Part shown: positions 11,561-25,000 of the stretch, piece after piece | Position numbering within the stretch: position 1 is the first letter of the stretch | How the letters are laid out: each line of letters starts with the position of its first letter | Assembly: GCA_021432605.1 (NCBI GenBank) | Contig: MU271143.1 | Span: forward strand, 1,683,277 to 1,747,276 | Origin: Coniochaeta sp. PMI_546 | Taxonomy: Eukaryota > Ascomycota > Sordariomycetes > Coniochaetales > Coniochaetaceae | DNA length: 64,000 nucleotides | Direction: 5' to 3' | Notes under the pieces: model-generated | The model's database searches: none | What the model was told of the DNA's origin: nothing | The model's input: only the letters and a program-made list of their open reading frames with translations | Program-made: the position numbers and the translations under genes

Positions 11561-12032
11561 GAGGTTAATCGTCATCTGCAGCACTTTGGGTTCGGCTTGG
11601 AAGTCTTCTCGGAGGGAAGCACCGGATAACGCTTTCACAATCGAAACCAGTAGTCGTCAGTCGAAGGACGAAAGATGAAGTGTGCCTCAAAGTTTGCCAA
11701 AAATTTTCCTATTACTAGCTGTTTCTACCTAATCATCTCCTTGAACAGTTTTCAGTACAAGGCGCATAGTGGTTCGGTATGGCGAACTACAACAAAGGAA
11801 ATCCGATCCATGCGTACAATGCGAGGAAAGTGTGGGTGACATGTGTAGCGATGCTGAAATACAGAAGACTTGGAGAGACCCCCATAGCCATGTCTTCCGA
11901 GCATGATGATAATTACCAAATCTGGATGCAGTGGTTCCAAGATATTACAAAAACAGGCGAATGGGGGGTGTTCGTCAACAAGACAGCGATAAAACAGTTG
12001 TTTATGATCAACATCCAGCTTCGATGCTGAAG
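11561..12032. other. Convergent intergene, no gene recognised
   Basis: Lies between the DUF6594 gene and the 3' end of the RRM gene on the opposite strand. An 83-codon frame at 11779-12030 has no recognisable feature and ends within 3 bp of the neighbouring stop codon, so I do not call it a gene. Confidence 0.5.
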
Positions 12033-14100
12033 CTAGGCTTTCTCCTTCTTGATTGACGGTGACGACTTCGTGCTGAGGTTAGCCACTATCGAGGTGTCAA
12101 CAACCGTGGCACCTTCGTCATCAGAACCATCGTCAACGGAGACGTTGGCAGACTTCGTGAGAGTCGGCCTGTGTGTAGTGAGTCAGTGTTTGGACAACAG
12201 TGGTAGATTGTTTGGCTTGGGCGTACTTGTTGTCCTTGTTCACCCCGTCGCCAGTTTGGGTCGGGGACGTGTGCTCGGGGACTCCTCCACGGTTGTAAGT
12301 GCTATATTGAAAACATCAGCGATGATCTTAAGAACGAATATATTGAGTGTGGCCCTGACCTGTCGCTCAGCCGTCCAGCAGCTCGCCATCCTGGCTGTGG
12401 GGCATAGATCGACGGATGTATGCCGACTTCAGCAGTGCCATATGCGCCGATATTGTACTCGTTCGTGCGGAATTGACGGCGTTCAGCGGTGACTCTCTTC
12501 AGCTCCTTCTGCGCGGGAGTGTCGGCATATCGAACTTGCATGCACATCTGATCGTCGCCGATAGCCATGCCATGGTACTTCTTGATGACCTCCTCACACT
12601 CATCGCGAGACTCGAACCTGGATTTATATTAGTCGCTCACAAGCACATGATAGGGAAGGGAATGGGCGGTACATACCGAGCAAAGCCAACGCCACGGCTG
12701 TTGCCCATGCTGTCACGGAGGATCTTGCTGGAGAGGACATGAAACCCGATGAAAATGGCATTCAGCTCCTAGTGAATTGTAAGCATGTTAACAAGCAGGT
12801 CAAGCCCTGCACATCACAGTCAAAAGAAGAAGTGCCAAAGGAGGAAAACGAAACCTGTACTTACAGCCTCTGTGAGACGCTTGGGCAAGTTGGAAAGGTA
12901 AAGATTGGTAGAGCTCTCATCACCCTCCGCCTTAAGTCTAGCATTGAAACTCTCCTTCGCATAGCGGACCTCGAGTTAGTCAGTATCATCATTGTTCCAT
13001 GGAGGTTCACCCACTCTCGCAAAACCCACTTCATATCCAAGGCTGTAGAACCCACGAATAGCCTTCTCCGAGTTCCGCACATCGGTGAACTTGGCAAAAC
13101 CAAACCTGGACATATGTCAGGCATCAGTCGACGGGATAAGGGAGTATACTTACCCCTTGCAGGCGCCCGTAGTAGTGTCAATGATAGCTTTAGACTGCTC
13201 GACGTCTCCGAACCGTTGAGCATACTTGAGCAATAGATCATCATCAGTGGTTGGGTGCAAACCACGGATATAAACATTGCGGTTGCCAACGATACGATTC
13301 TCGAGGCACTGCTCAAGGGTCTTCATGTGTTGCGGCGGAGTGAAGACCGCAGGAACGGCACGGGGAATGGCGGGGTCCTGCTTCAGGAGCGCCTCTAAGT
13401 CAACATCTTCGATGGCTGATGCCTTCTGGAAGCCACCTGCGGTTGGTACGTGGTCAGGCGATGGCGTGTTAAAGGTCGAGCGTGCAACAGAGATGCGAGC
13501 CGCATTGCCACGGTCAGAGGCATGACCGAAGAAGGGAGTGGCAGGAGTGGACTCTGTGGTGGAGTAGGAACCACGGCGGTTCTCCAAGGCAGGGACATCG
13601 TTGCTACGATCCGCATACGATGAGGCGCGGCCTGGAGTATATGGACCAAGCACCGAATATGGCACGGGAATATGTCCGAAGCCGCTAGGGATGGGATATT
13701 GTGGACCAACGGCAGCCGGCTGATATGCATCAGGAACCTGAGACATGCTTCCCATGGGGACTGGCCCGTAAGGAGTATAGGCAATAGCACCCTCTCCCCC
13801 AGTGTAATAGGCCGTATGAGCGGCCATGTGTTGAGGAAGAGTCGATCCTGCTGGCATGGGGCCACTGGGCAGTGACAGTGACGAGAACTGGTTCATCACA
13901 GCACCAAGACCATCCGGATGACGACCGAGCTGAGCCTGGGCTTGAGCCTGAGCCTGAGCCTGAGCCTGCAGAACGTCATACTGGCTGACTGCGGGCGAGC
14001 TATGCATGTAGTGATGACCGCGATTGGTGGGAGCCGGATCACCAGGGGCGACCGAGGCCTGGCGAAAAGGTGGCCGCATGGACATGGCGGGCTTGGTCAT
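12033..14100 (-). CDS. RNA-binding protein with two RRM domains (RBMS/MSSP-like)
   Basis: Probable post-transcriptional regulator binding single-stranded RNA. Seven exons: 14100-13154, 13105-13015, 12954-12865, 12768-12677, 12617-12360, 12301-12227 and 12168-12033, giving 562 residues with all phases matching. The first 270 residues are low-complexity (Gln/Ala, Pro, Ser, Tyr), including a QAQAQA run. RRM1 starts near residue 274 (RNVYIRGLHP, with RNP1 KGFGFAKF across an intron). RRM2 starts near 362 (TNLYLSNLP, with RNP1 SRGVGFARF across an intron). A conserved tail KELKRVTAERRQFRTNEYNI follows, then an acidic/Lys C-terminus ending KKEKA. The start is the first ATG in the frame, but a CTAAC-like site just upstream leaves open an intron in the leader. 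I know the domain family, not the precise biological role. Confidence 0.9.
13931..13968 (-). repeat. Hexanucleotide microsatellite coding Gln-Ala repeats
   Basis: Near-perfect tandem copies of TGAGCC on the plus strand; read on the minus strand they give alternating Gln and Ala in the disordered N-terminus of the RRM protein. Because the unit is six bases, length change would not break the frame. Confidence 0.9.
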
Positions 14101-17100
14101 CAACCATCACATTGTTAGCAAGTGAGTAAGAAAGAAGCAAAACGGATCAGGCCGTGGAGGCATCAACATACCAAGTAGATCGGACTTGTGACGTACTAAA
14201 GCTTCTGCGCCAAAATATCATTAGAGTTCTGTCAACTTGCGCCCGACGGTCAGAGGTCAGCTGCCAATATAACAGCACATCCGAGACGCTATTTGATTAG
14301 CATAACGGCACAATGCGTTGTCACAAGACAATTCTACCCCCATGGCCTTGCTGCTATGTCATGCTTGGCAGCGACATGCAGACAGATATTGAGCTAGAAG
14401 ACGTGCCTTGACGCTTCAGAAGGGTACGAGGGGTGAACTCACTCGGAAATCTGGGCTGTAACCAAGGCTGGAGCCGGACAAGACCCTTGGCTGACAAGAA
14501 ATCGATCAGCTGGACGCGGGTAGATCTTCAGTACCAGACGCTGCGATAGAAGCGAGTGCAGGGGGCCTAAGATGATAGTTCAAGCTATCGAGCAAGATGG
14601 CGACTGAGAAGTGATCGTGAACGGATGGCTTGGAGATGTGCTGTTGATGCTGTAGTGACCAAGGACAAGGAAGATGACTGAGAAAGTGAAGAGCAGAAGA
14701 ACGATCTCCACGTTTGAGGAAAAGAGGGTTTTAAGCTCTTCCAGGATCCGATTCTCGGAAAACAGACCCAGGTCCGAACAGAGCAAGCGAGGCAGGTTCT
14801 GAACGTCCCTGCCAATAGCGGCAACAGCGCGGCATGGCAAGAGCAAGTGAAGGAACCAGGGCGGGAAGCTAAGGGCCAAGACGAGGCGACGCCCCATCAG
14901 GCCGTCAGGGTGTTCATGAAATCATGGAGTAGGTAAGGTAGGTAGGTTGTGGACGGCTCGACTACGTGGTAGGGGCAAGTGTAGAGTCACCATGCAATAA
15001 CGGATGAGGAAAGAAAAGGTGTAAAGGGGCACATACCGGGAAAACAGGTACCTTAGGTAGTCCCTCCTCCTATCACGGTAAGACTGTTGAGATAAAACTT
15101 GCTCTTCAGATTGTTCTTGGAGCCACGAGACACTTTCCGGCTGCCTTGTCGAGATGTTGAGATTGGACAGACTGCCTGTGTGTTTGGCGTATCCAGCTTC
15201 GACCGACGGCAGAGGAAGGGTGAACGGTGGTGGAAGGAGCCACCCGAGTACCGAGATAAACAAGGGTCGAGGTTGTTATTGATGATCTGACTCCACAAAG
15301 CCTCAAAGTCCGCAGTATGAAGAAGGAATTGTACGGAGCCCCCGCACCATGCGTGTCGTGACAATGAGGAACCAAGTTCGTAGAAGGTGCGGTGTTAAGT
15401 CGCTACGGAAGGCAGGAGCTTTCCCAAGAGAGGGCGAGAGAGACGGGGAGTGAGAGGGACCCGCACGCGTCCAAAAAGGAGATGAGCTCACCAAGGTACA
15501 GGTGCGGCAGGAGTCGTTAATATCGGCACCAGAACAGACAGTTCGGCTCTGACATGCCGGAGTGTGCGAGTTTTGCTGCGGCGGGTATCTCACGGTCACC
15601 TCTCGAGCGTTGGCTTTTCGCACTCTATACTGACACGAGCACGTGTAGCAAGTCTTCGCTGCTGCCAATTCAACTTCAAGTCACGACGGAGATCTGTCGT
15701 CGTAGACGGCGCCTTGGTCCTCAAGCGTGATAGGGGCTTACGATGTCACAACTTCTTTGATTAGACCTCGTGAGGAAGCGGTTCAATCCAGCAGACCGGC
15801 CTCCAAGCGTATCGGATAACAACAAGAGCGATGGCCCGAGTCGTTCGTTTTTCTGCCACATTAGAATAGGTCTACCATGCGATCCTTGTCCGGGCAGCCT
15901 CAGCTTGACATGCTTCGTGAGCGATATGGAACATGCTGCACGAGTGACACGGCCAGCTCAATGTTTCTGACATACTTGGGTGAGATGATCTGATTTGGTC
16001 CGTATCTCTAGCAACCATCAAGGTGATACCCCTGATATCTTGACGTGTAGTGATAAATCCTGTTCAAGAAAAAATCGTGAGCAAATCCCATGCGTCAAGA
16101 CAAGGCTCAGCGAGGGACACATACACAAGCTGACTGACATGCATGTGAGTTCACTGACATGGAGCCGAAGTAGATGAGTTGACACCAGGTCTTCCCTCCT
16201 CGCTCTCTCACCAGGGAGAGCAAGCACCAGCTAATTCAACGACCCAGGGAGGACCAGGACGGGGCCGAGAAGTGGCAGTCACCGGGGAGAGAAGCAATGG
16301 TACAACTAGTGCATTCTAAGCTCTGGAGGCATATTGATCTCTGAAGAGCAAGATGCGGGATGAAATGACCGAAGTGGTCGCTGTATATAGTGTGGGTGGA
16401 CTTGACAACCATCAGCTAGAGCGATGCAGGTAAACGTCCAAGTCATCGGTTCCAGATACAAGGATGCTTCGCGCTTGGTCCGAACGATACATCGAACTGA
16501 TCGGAAGGACAGAAACCAATTTTCGGAAAGGGATAGACGACTGGATGGAAGTGTCCTGACTCGAGCCGAAATCCAATCTGGAGTTCCCTTCGCGAGCAGA
16601 CCGTCTGGATTGACGATAATCCAACCACATGTACCAGCAGATCCCAATGCAGCGCTGCATCGACACTCGACAGCCATCACGAAGCAGTTCCTTAACCCAC
16701 CCCCACAATAGCAACTATGCGAAGTGGTTGAGCTCCGACAAGGCTGTGCAACCACATCAATTGGGCCAGAGCCTTCGAATATTGCTTTTATCGGGTTTCA
16801 CCGGCCACCAAAATTTTGCGAGCCCGGCACCGACTTGTGCGTTCTGACTTCCACATTAGTCCTACTTGGATCAGTATACCTATCTCGCTACTGCGGTTTT
16901 CTACCTGCGTATGCTGCCCCAGAATCGTAGCCACTCAAAGCTCCGGCCGATATGGCGCTAACTGTACTCTCAAAGCTTGAACGGCATCATACCTAGGTTC
17001 CTATCAGGTTGCGAGGGATCCTGAGGTTTGAAACGGAACAGGCGCGATCTCTCCAAGCTCTCAACGTCCTGTGCATCGGGGCACAAGAGCACGTGTCCCA

Positions 17101-17948
17101 AGTTGGCAAGTTTGGTCCTGTGGTGGGCTAGTGCGCAGGTGTGCAGGTCGGGATTTCAAGCCACAGCAATCGTGGTCTTGCCGCTCGTGTGAAAAACCCG
17201 GCAAACAAACATCTGCATCTCGTTACTTTTCTTCGGACGGCAGCCAGTCCGGAATCCTCCAAGAGCTCGGCTTATTTCGCAAGGCTGCTTGCAATCATTT
17301 GGCTTCCATGTGGATCACATACCTACCTTCCGCTGCTCCTGGAGAGGTCGACGAGTTTGCAAGAACGAAAACATTAGGACTTGCCGAGGCACACGAGAAG
17401 AGGTCGTTGGAAATGTGTGATAAGTCCCTCGAGTTGTCTCCGGAAGCCTGTTCCTTTTCCGTTCGTTCCTCAGCCACCCCGAAGCTTGTGCTGATAAACC
17501 AGAAGCAGATTAATAACAATATCGGGCCAAAGACACCAGGTTCGATGCAGGAGTAGTGAGCCTAAGTTAAGCATCAGAGCATGTCCTATCATACACACGC
17601 TCCTCATTCTCTGTTTCATCTGTAAAAATTAGATATTGACGAGGTCAAGAGCTATACCATCCATAACCGTGTCGGGACGACCATGACTAGAGATGCCTAC
17701 TATAGAACCGGCTAGAAGCCTCTCAACAAAGATATAGACAGATCGCAAATGCGCATGAATCCCCCCAAACAGTACGACCGACTCCTCTATTGCCCGTCCA
17801 ATGCACCTATAGCGTAGCGATCGAGCACGTCTCGCGTTGCATGCCGACCAATCCGTCTTAATCTTTCATTGTTTCTAGTCGTGTCCGTGTGCGGAGCTGC
17901 CGTGTGCGAGGCTGCCTTTCTGTTTTGCGCTGATGTGGCTGTGACCAT
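14101..17948. other. 3.8-kb stretch with no gene recognised
   Basis: Lies between the start of the RRM gene and the 3' end of the P450 reductase gene. All open frames are shorter than about 165 codons, many overlap on opposite strands, and I see no domain motif, chained exons or transposon protein. The right part of the interval next to the RRM gene may be a long promoter or leader. AGGTACCTTAGGTAG (15046-15060) and AGGTAAGGTAGGTAGG (14931-14946) belong to a motif family also found in other intergenes. Confidence 0.5.
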
Positions 17949-20143
17949 TTATGACCAGACGTCCTCCTGCACATCCATGTCAGCGTACTACTTACGAAAA
18001 GAAGAACGGAAAGGGGGGTTGGGCCTACCTGGTACTGATTTGCGGCCCTCATATTCTTGACGATTTCTTCGGCTTTTGCTTCTGTGATACCGCGGTTTTC
18101 AGCCAGGATTTGAGCCAGAACGGAGTTGACTTCACGCGCCATGTTGGCCGCGTCACCACAGACGTAGAAGTAAGCTTTCTTCTCCAGTAGTTCGTTGATC
18201 TCTTTGCCACGCTCCTTGAGACGGTGTTGCACGTAAACCTTCTTGGAACCTTCTCTTGAGAAAGCTGTGACGAGCTCGAACTTGTCTCCGAGGACCTTTT
18301 TGTATTCCTATGGCGCTGTCAGTGATACACAATCCGGCATAGGAGTGGCAGCGCTACTTACGTCCCATTCCTGCTCATAGAGGAAGTCTTCATTCCTTCT
18401 CCGACACCCGAAGAACAGAATAGTCTTTCCCACATCCTCACCATTCTTCGCCTGCTGTGCCCTCTCTTGAACGAATGCTCGGAAAGGTGCAACACCAGTA
18501 CCGGGACCAATGAGAATGACCGGCTTAGAAGGATCTGAAGGGAGCTTGAAGTTCGAATGCCGGACGTGGACAGGGACATGAATGCCGTCGTACTTGTTCC
18601 GCGGGCCTGTGATCTCGTAGGTCGCGCCAAAGGGCGTCGGGTTAGGGTCGCCGTTCTGCTTCTGCTTGAGAGCGAGTAGATAGTTGGTGGCAACGCCGCG
18701 GAACGGTTCCTCGCGGCCAGGAATCTCCTGCGCCTCGACGACAGCTGTGATAGAGATCTTCTTTGGCTGAACTAATGATGAGGAAGAGATGGAGTAGTAC
18801 CGAGGCTGAAGCTTTGTCACGCTCTCGATGAGGACCGAAAACGGAACATTGGTCCACTTCTTCCCCTTGCTGACCGCCTTCAGAACACCGGCGATGTTGA
18901 GGTGGTGGACGCTGACTTTTTCGTGGAAATAATCTTTGTCACCACCGAGTTTGGTCATTTCAGCTTTGCTCTCATCGTCAGGGGCGAATGATGCAAGCGT
19001 AGCCAGGAATTGACGAGACACAGGAGAGCAGATCTCTAGGTGATAACGAACGATAGCGTCATACGTTGTGGGAGTAGGGAAGGGGACCTTTGCGGTGGGC
19101 TCCAGAGGCTTGACGCTGATCACATGGTCCCTTTTGTCGGTGAGGTCGAGGATATCCATGAAACGGTCGACCTCCTGACCAGGGTTCGTGGGCCAGACAG
19201 CAATGTGATCACCGGTCTGGTACGTCAGATTCGATCCGCTGATATCTACCTCCATGTGCAAGCAATTCCTGTCCTTGACAGAGAACAATTCCCTGGATTC
19301 GGCAATCGGCGCGATATACGGATTGTGGGCGTTGAACGGTCCTTTGGCAGTGCCTTCAAGGTGCATCTTGTTGGGTTCTCCGAGATACACTTCAGGAGAA
19401 TCCTTGGTGAGACCCTCACGTTCGACGATGCTGAAGATAGGTTCGTAGACAGCTTCGCGCTCCTCGAGACCCATCTTCAGCGCCAGAGCAGCCCACATGG
19501 GGTCCTTCCAAGCTAAGAAGTCCTCTTCCATAGTTCCGGCACCATCGTCACCCTCGCCAGCGTCGCCGATCCTATGCGCCCCGAGCTTCTCGAGAGCCTT
19601 GTTGACATTGCGAACCATCGAGTTGTAGTGTTCGTATGTGTTGTTACCTAGGCCGAAAGCAACGTAGTTGAGGTTACCGAGAGGAGGGTCATTGTCTGCG
19701 GAGAAAGCGACGTCTTCGCCAGTGATGAACTCGTAGAAGTCGACGGCATTATCAGTCGGCTCGCCCTCGCCGTAGGTAGCCAGGACGAACATGACAACCT
19801 TGTCGCTGGGAACGGCGTCTAAATTGTCAAAGTCGTAGTCTTCGAGGTCGGCAACCATGGTCTCGAGGCCGAAGCGGCTCTTGCCTTCCTTGGCCAGTCT
19901 GGAGGCATAGTCCTCGGCCGTTCCGGTCTGGGAGCCATAGAAGATGATGCAGTTCTTGCCGCTCTCCTCCAGCTTCTCAACGATGTTCCGTGTCTTGCCA
20001 GCCTTGACCCCGTTCGCGTTGGCGAAAGAATTCGCGTAGGGATCCTTTGTGATACCCCATAGCTTGCCCTTCGTGAAGTAGGCGATGGTGCCCAAGAGGA
20101 TGATGCTCAGGACAACAATGTCCAGCGTGTCTAGTTCGGCCAT
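17949..20143 (-). CDS. cprA: NADPH-cytochrome P450 reductase
   Basis: ER-anchored diflavin enzyme that passes electrons from NADPH through FAD and FMN to microsomal P450s, for example sterol 14-demethylase. Three exons: 20143-18362, 18307-18029 and 17966-17949, giving 692 residues, the usual fungal length. A hydrophobic anchor (IVVLSIILLGTIAYF) lies at about residues 9-23. The FMN domain shows IIFYGSQTGTAEDYASRL (about 67-84) and LATYGEGEPTDNA. The FAD site shows QPRYYSISSSS, and the NADPH site shows LIGPGTGVAPFRAF. Exon 2 has the terminal YFYVCGDAANMAREV. Exon 3 is only 18 nt and encodes EDVWS plus stop, giving the aromatic residue that stacks on FAD in this family. Reading through intron 1 would delete the end of the NADPH domain. 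The gene diverges from PAG1. Confidence 0.97.
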
Positions 20144-22018
20144 GTCGCGCCTTATCTATAACGATTGAAGGAATATGCAAAAACCCTGCCACCGCTCCTC
20201 CTGCCCGTCGCGTAGGGTATGTATGCGGCTTGACGTTGCCCTATACTCGACAGAAGTTCAGTTCCCGTACCCGAGATCTGGGGAAGCTGGGCAAGTCGAA
20301 TAGGGGACAGATAAATCCAGGTCTGCAAGCAATGTCGGTGGGGGGGGAAACAACAGCCGGGAGGTTCCACCCTTCGGAGATTCGGAGAGGGGAGGCAGAG
20401 CGGAGTCTAGGCCGTTTAACGCGGGGAGCCCTGGAACTGGTCCGACAAGGGCGAAACCGGAGTGAACTCCAGCAAAGCAGAGTGACTGTTTCGTATTGTT
20501 GGTGAATACAAGAGGGGAGTATAAAAAGACTACTCTATAGTAAAAAGGACAGGAAAGAACGCGATCCCGGAAAACAGAGAAAGTGACAGATTGTAGTAAG
20601 CCGTTCGCAGTACCCTGGTCTGGTCTGGGAGCCTGAGGATGGCAAGGAAACGAAGCGAAAACGCAAGGCATCCAATCCATCGGTCGAATTCGTACACTCG
20701 ACACTCATTCCTTATCGTCTGATAAGCTTAGAAGGCAAAAGCCGGGGCCGCAAACTCGCCGCACGCCGGGATTTCTCCAACATTCAGTCCACCCGACAGT
20801 TCACCCACCTGAGCCTCCAGTTGTTCTTTACTCGCCCACTAGATTCCACTGCATGCACCGTGTGTGTGCTCGGCAAAGACGGCGGCACGCAAAAGTATTT
20901 GCCGGACTCATTGTGGCCGAAGCACGGCTGTGGAGAGCGGGATAATATCAACGGCAGTACAAATAGGTATCAATCTAGTTAGACATGCAGGCACCTTTGC
21001 TGCTGGTCCACATGGATCAAGCAATTGGGGTATTTCCAACTTGTCGGATTGCAGTAACCTGGAAGCTTTCGACTGCCTGAAGGATTTTTCAGCATTGCAT
21101 AAGATCAAAGGCAATTCTGCTCACGCCAGTCATCGTACGACCATTGACCACCTGGTAGCACGCTCACAGTTACCAACTTTCGGGATCAGTGTTCCGAGCT
21201 CATGAGGCTCTGGATTACGAGTATCTGATTGAGGCCGATGGGTTTTATTGAACCCTCGTCCCTTATTACTATTTACTGAGTTTCCTGGTGATATATTCAT
21301 TGCAGTCTTGCTGGCGATAGGATGTCTGAGAACGCCTCTGGCCACATTGAATGGTGGTTTTAGCAAATCGGCTTAGGCTGGCTTACCTAAGGTAATGCAC
21401 GCATAAATTTACATCGCACAATACTTCCTGGTACCACATGGCAGTCACGTGGCACTGCACATGCCGTCCCCTGGCTTGGCCCTGTGACGTTCCGGCTTCA
21501 ACCACCCAACCAGACAGGTGCTAGGCTCCACTTGAATTGATAGGCTCTGCAGCACTGCGGCTGCCCTTGCAGACAGACTGCGACCCCCTGGAGAGACATG
21601 CTCTTCGTGCCGGTCTCGACCGCATACGCCCATCATCAACTAGACCTCCTCTATGCTCAACAAGGGATAACACTCATTCGCGACGCACTCGACGTATACT
21701 CATCCTTATTTCTCTCCGCTAGTCACTTGCCTTCCAATACCAGACCCTGGAAAGGATATGAGGGCGACCCTGACCGTTGCATGCTTGTAGATTTAGATCA
21801 TGGGACTTGAGACATCCGTGAAATGGGTGAGTTTTGTCCTGTCCACGACCCTGAATTCCTTGCTCGAAGCAGCCACAAATAGATGTCTACTCCGTCCTCT
21901 TTTCACCGTGCTACAAGTCCATCTGTGCGGCGTAGCGACCTCGGGACTGACGACCGCGATTGTATTCATGTTCACCGAGCCCGCCTTTCGAGGAGGGGTC
22001 GAAGAATAAGTCACTACC
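20144..22018. promoter_or_regulatory. Divergent intergene between P450 reductase and PAG1
   Basis: 1.9 kb between two divergent start codons, presumably containing both promoters and leaders and perhaps an unplaced first exon of PAG1. TTACCTAAGGTAA (21383-21395) is a near-palindrome of the motif family noted elsewhere. Small open frames here show no recognisable domain. Confidence 0.45.
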
Positions 22019-25000
22019 ATGGGCGATAATGTTCTTCTGCTGACAGCCTCTTGTATCCATACAGCTCCGTCCCAGACGTTGCCAGATCCTCACGGTCAGG
22101 ATTCCCTGAAGTTCTCACCGCACGTTGTATCTCGACTAGACGAGGAGGACGAAGAATGGCAGAACACTCTTAGACCCGGCGCAGTCGAACCGCCCGCCCC
22201 ACGGTCCGTCACGCATTCCCGGGAGTCGTCGATAGAGAAACTACAGCGCTCAGAGCTTGGTGCGAGTCCCCCTGTCACTCAGACAGGCTCTTCAACCCTT
22301 GCGAGGATACATACCTCCTCGTCGCGCTCTGGTCTTCTCGACAGAGCGGTGGATCCGAAGTCCGCAACCTATGGCCATCACCGTCAAACCTCCATTGTCC
22401 ATGGCATACAACACTCCAGAAATGGCAGCCTTGCAAGCTCAACCTCCAGCCCTTTAAGTCCGCAAATCATTGCCGCAGCTGGCGCTGGTCTAACACAAGA
22501 CCGCCCAGACATGTTATCCTTCAATCGCATCGATGGAGACGCCACAATGGGATCTCGGCCGCCGACCTCATTATCCGGTACAACAGCAACCTCAGGCCCA
22601 AATGTTCCGGAGAGAATCTCATCAGCAGCTGCTGTCGAGACGAGCGCCCAGGCCATGGCACAGAGAAAGCTGGAGAGGATGCACAGCGGAAAGGCAAGGC
22701 GTGACCATGCGTACCACCTCTCCCACTCGTCCCGGCATAAAGACGAGCAGAAGACCGTGGGAGAATACGCGCTCCACGTGCTATTTACTTCTTTCATTGC
22801 ACGAGCTGAAGAGAAGCTCAATGAGACTATCACGGTTCCGTTTGACCCGGAACCGCAGATAGAGCATATATGTGGGCCTGGGGTCGACCCGGTGTTTGAC
22901 CAGGCTATTGTCGCCTTGGGACACATCGCGAAGCAGAAGCCGAAGCCTCTTATTGACTCCATGATGCTTTGGCGGAAGAGCAAGAGCGATGCTGCCAATG
23001 AAGCACGGAGCCAAGTACAGCAGTCTCAGTCAAGGACCGCCCTCCCCGGCGGTCCACTGCAAAGGAGAAATACGGAGCCTGTACAGGTCATTGGCTCGAA
23101 TAACTCCTCGGAAAGCGGTACAGTGAATGGATCCACGTCGCTTGCTGCGAAGCAAGAGTATGTGGCACACGCAGAACGTCGTTCGACCGTCTCGATTTAC
23201 ATTCTGTGTCGTGTGCTGCTTGAGGTCATCGGTCAGAGTACTCTAAGCTCGATAACCCCGGAAATGGAGGATAAGCTTGAGGGCATTATTTTCGGGCAAC
23301 TGAAGATCTCCGACAGTGAACAACTGGTTGTTTCTCCTTTACGGATGTCGAATTGGAACCTCTTCACGCAACTTCTCGGTGCTATGAGCGAGATCAACTT
23401 TGCTGGTGTGGCCGATAGATTCATTGCTGATCTTGAGAAATCACTACAAGATCTCGCGGCAAAGAGCCCGACATATACGTCTCGAGACACGGAAGCCAAG
23501 ATGGAGCTGGTCTTGAGCGGCATGAGGCACCTGTGCATGAGAACAAGCCCGGAGGAGAGCTGGGACCAGACGTGCAACTTTATGGCAGCCCTTGGCAAGT
23601 TGTTCAGTAGGTCGCATGGTCCGAGGGTGAAAGCAGCTTTCTGCCACATACTGGAGTTGCTTCTACTTCCTATCGCCGCAAAGGCCAATAGCAGCGACTT
23701 CTCGCACCCAAGGTGGGGTGAAGTCCTGGCTACGATCAGTCCGCGTCTGGCACAGATGTTTGTCAAGCCCCGGCATTGGACCTACACTTTCCCCCTAACT
23801 GCTACGATGCTGTGTGTTTCGCCGCCCGAATCCTTCAGCACACAGTGGCTCCAGTTGATCTACCCACTGCAACCAAGACTGAAGGACCGGTATACTCGTC
23901 CACTCTGTCTCCAGGTCATCTCAAGGCTGCTCTGGACCTACCTGTACAGGACAACTGACACCGTGGCTGGCGCTAGCCGAAAACTGGACGAGGTCATGAA
24001 GCATGTTTTGCCGAGTGCCAAGCGTACATTCAGCGCCACTGACGCTGCGTCCACAGATCCCATCATCCAGATTATCAGAATCATCGGATATAAACATCCC
24101 GAATACTGCTTCAAGTCCATCATTTTCCCCCTTGTCAACGCCGATCAGTTCAGTTCCAATAAGGAATTGAAGGTTGAGAGCTTGGATCCAGACAGGATGG
24201 TTCTTGGCATCCGCGCATTCTTGGTAGTCATGGCCGACCTAGAGAAAGGGGATGAGGGTCGCCCGCCCTTCCCTCGATACCATACTACATCGTCAGCCCC
24301 GGACCGAGTGCCCGCTTCTCCAGTCGTAGGCTCGCCTCCGCACGCAGGTCCACCCAGTCCCATCGTCTCAAATGTGGAAGAGAAGCTTTCTAGGCCAGTG
24401 GTGATGTCGGCTCTCAGTGATACGGTGCGTGAATACTACGCGAGGTTCTGCGAGATTCTCGGCAAGATCACCATCATCTGCGACAACACCTTTGGTGGAC
24501 AAGCCGCCCTGGACGAAAAGTTCAACAGCCCTGGGGCAAAAACACCAATCACCGACACCTTCAACTTCTCCAGACGGGAGGAGCATTCTAATCCCTACGA
24601 CCAGAAACAAGCCTTCTACGAATTACTCCACGTTGCCGTTCAGGCCCTGCCGCGTTGCCTATCATTAGACGTGCCCTTTAACACGTTGATCAATCTGCTG
24701 TGCACTGGTACGGCGCATATTCAGTACAATATTGCAGAATCATCAGCACAGTCGCTGAAAGCTATCGCCCGTCAGTCCCATGCCCATCAAGTCACCATGG
24801 GCTTTGCGCGCTTTATTTTCAATTTTGATGACAGGTATTCCACCATGTCAGATGGAGGCATGCTTGGCCCGGGACATATTGAAAATACCCTGAGACTCTA
24901 TGTCGAACTACTTCACATATGGCTGGATGAAATCAGACAGAAGACACGGGATGCGGTTGCAGAGCCCGGGGAAGCGGGTGCTGTGGACAAGCGTGCTATG

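Noticed and set aside
17071-17556. 161-codon open frame in the gene-free interval before P450 reductase
   Set aside because: No domain, irregular Cys/Arg/Ser composition, overlapping frames on both strands; looks like a chance frame.
22384-22998. 204-codon antisense frame within PAG1
   Set aside because: Opposite strand of a conserved coding exon with no independent motif; a shadow of codon bias. Other antisense frames in PAG1, Lon and the 4E-T-like gene were rejected for the same reason.
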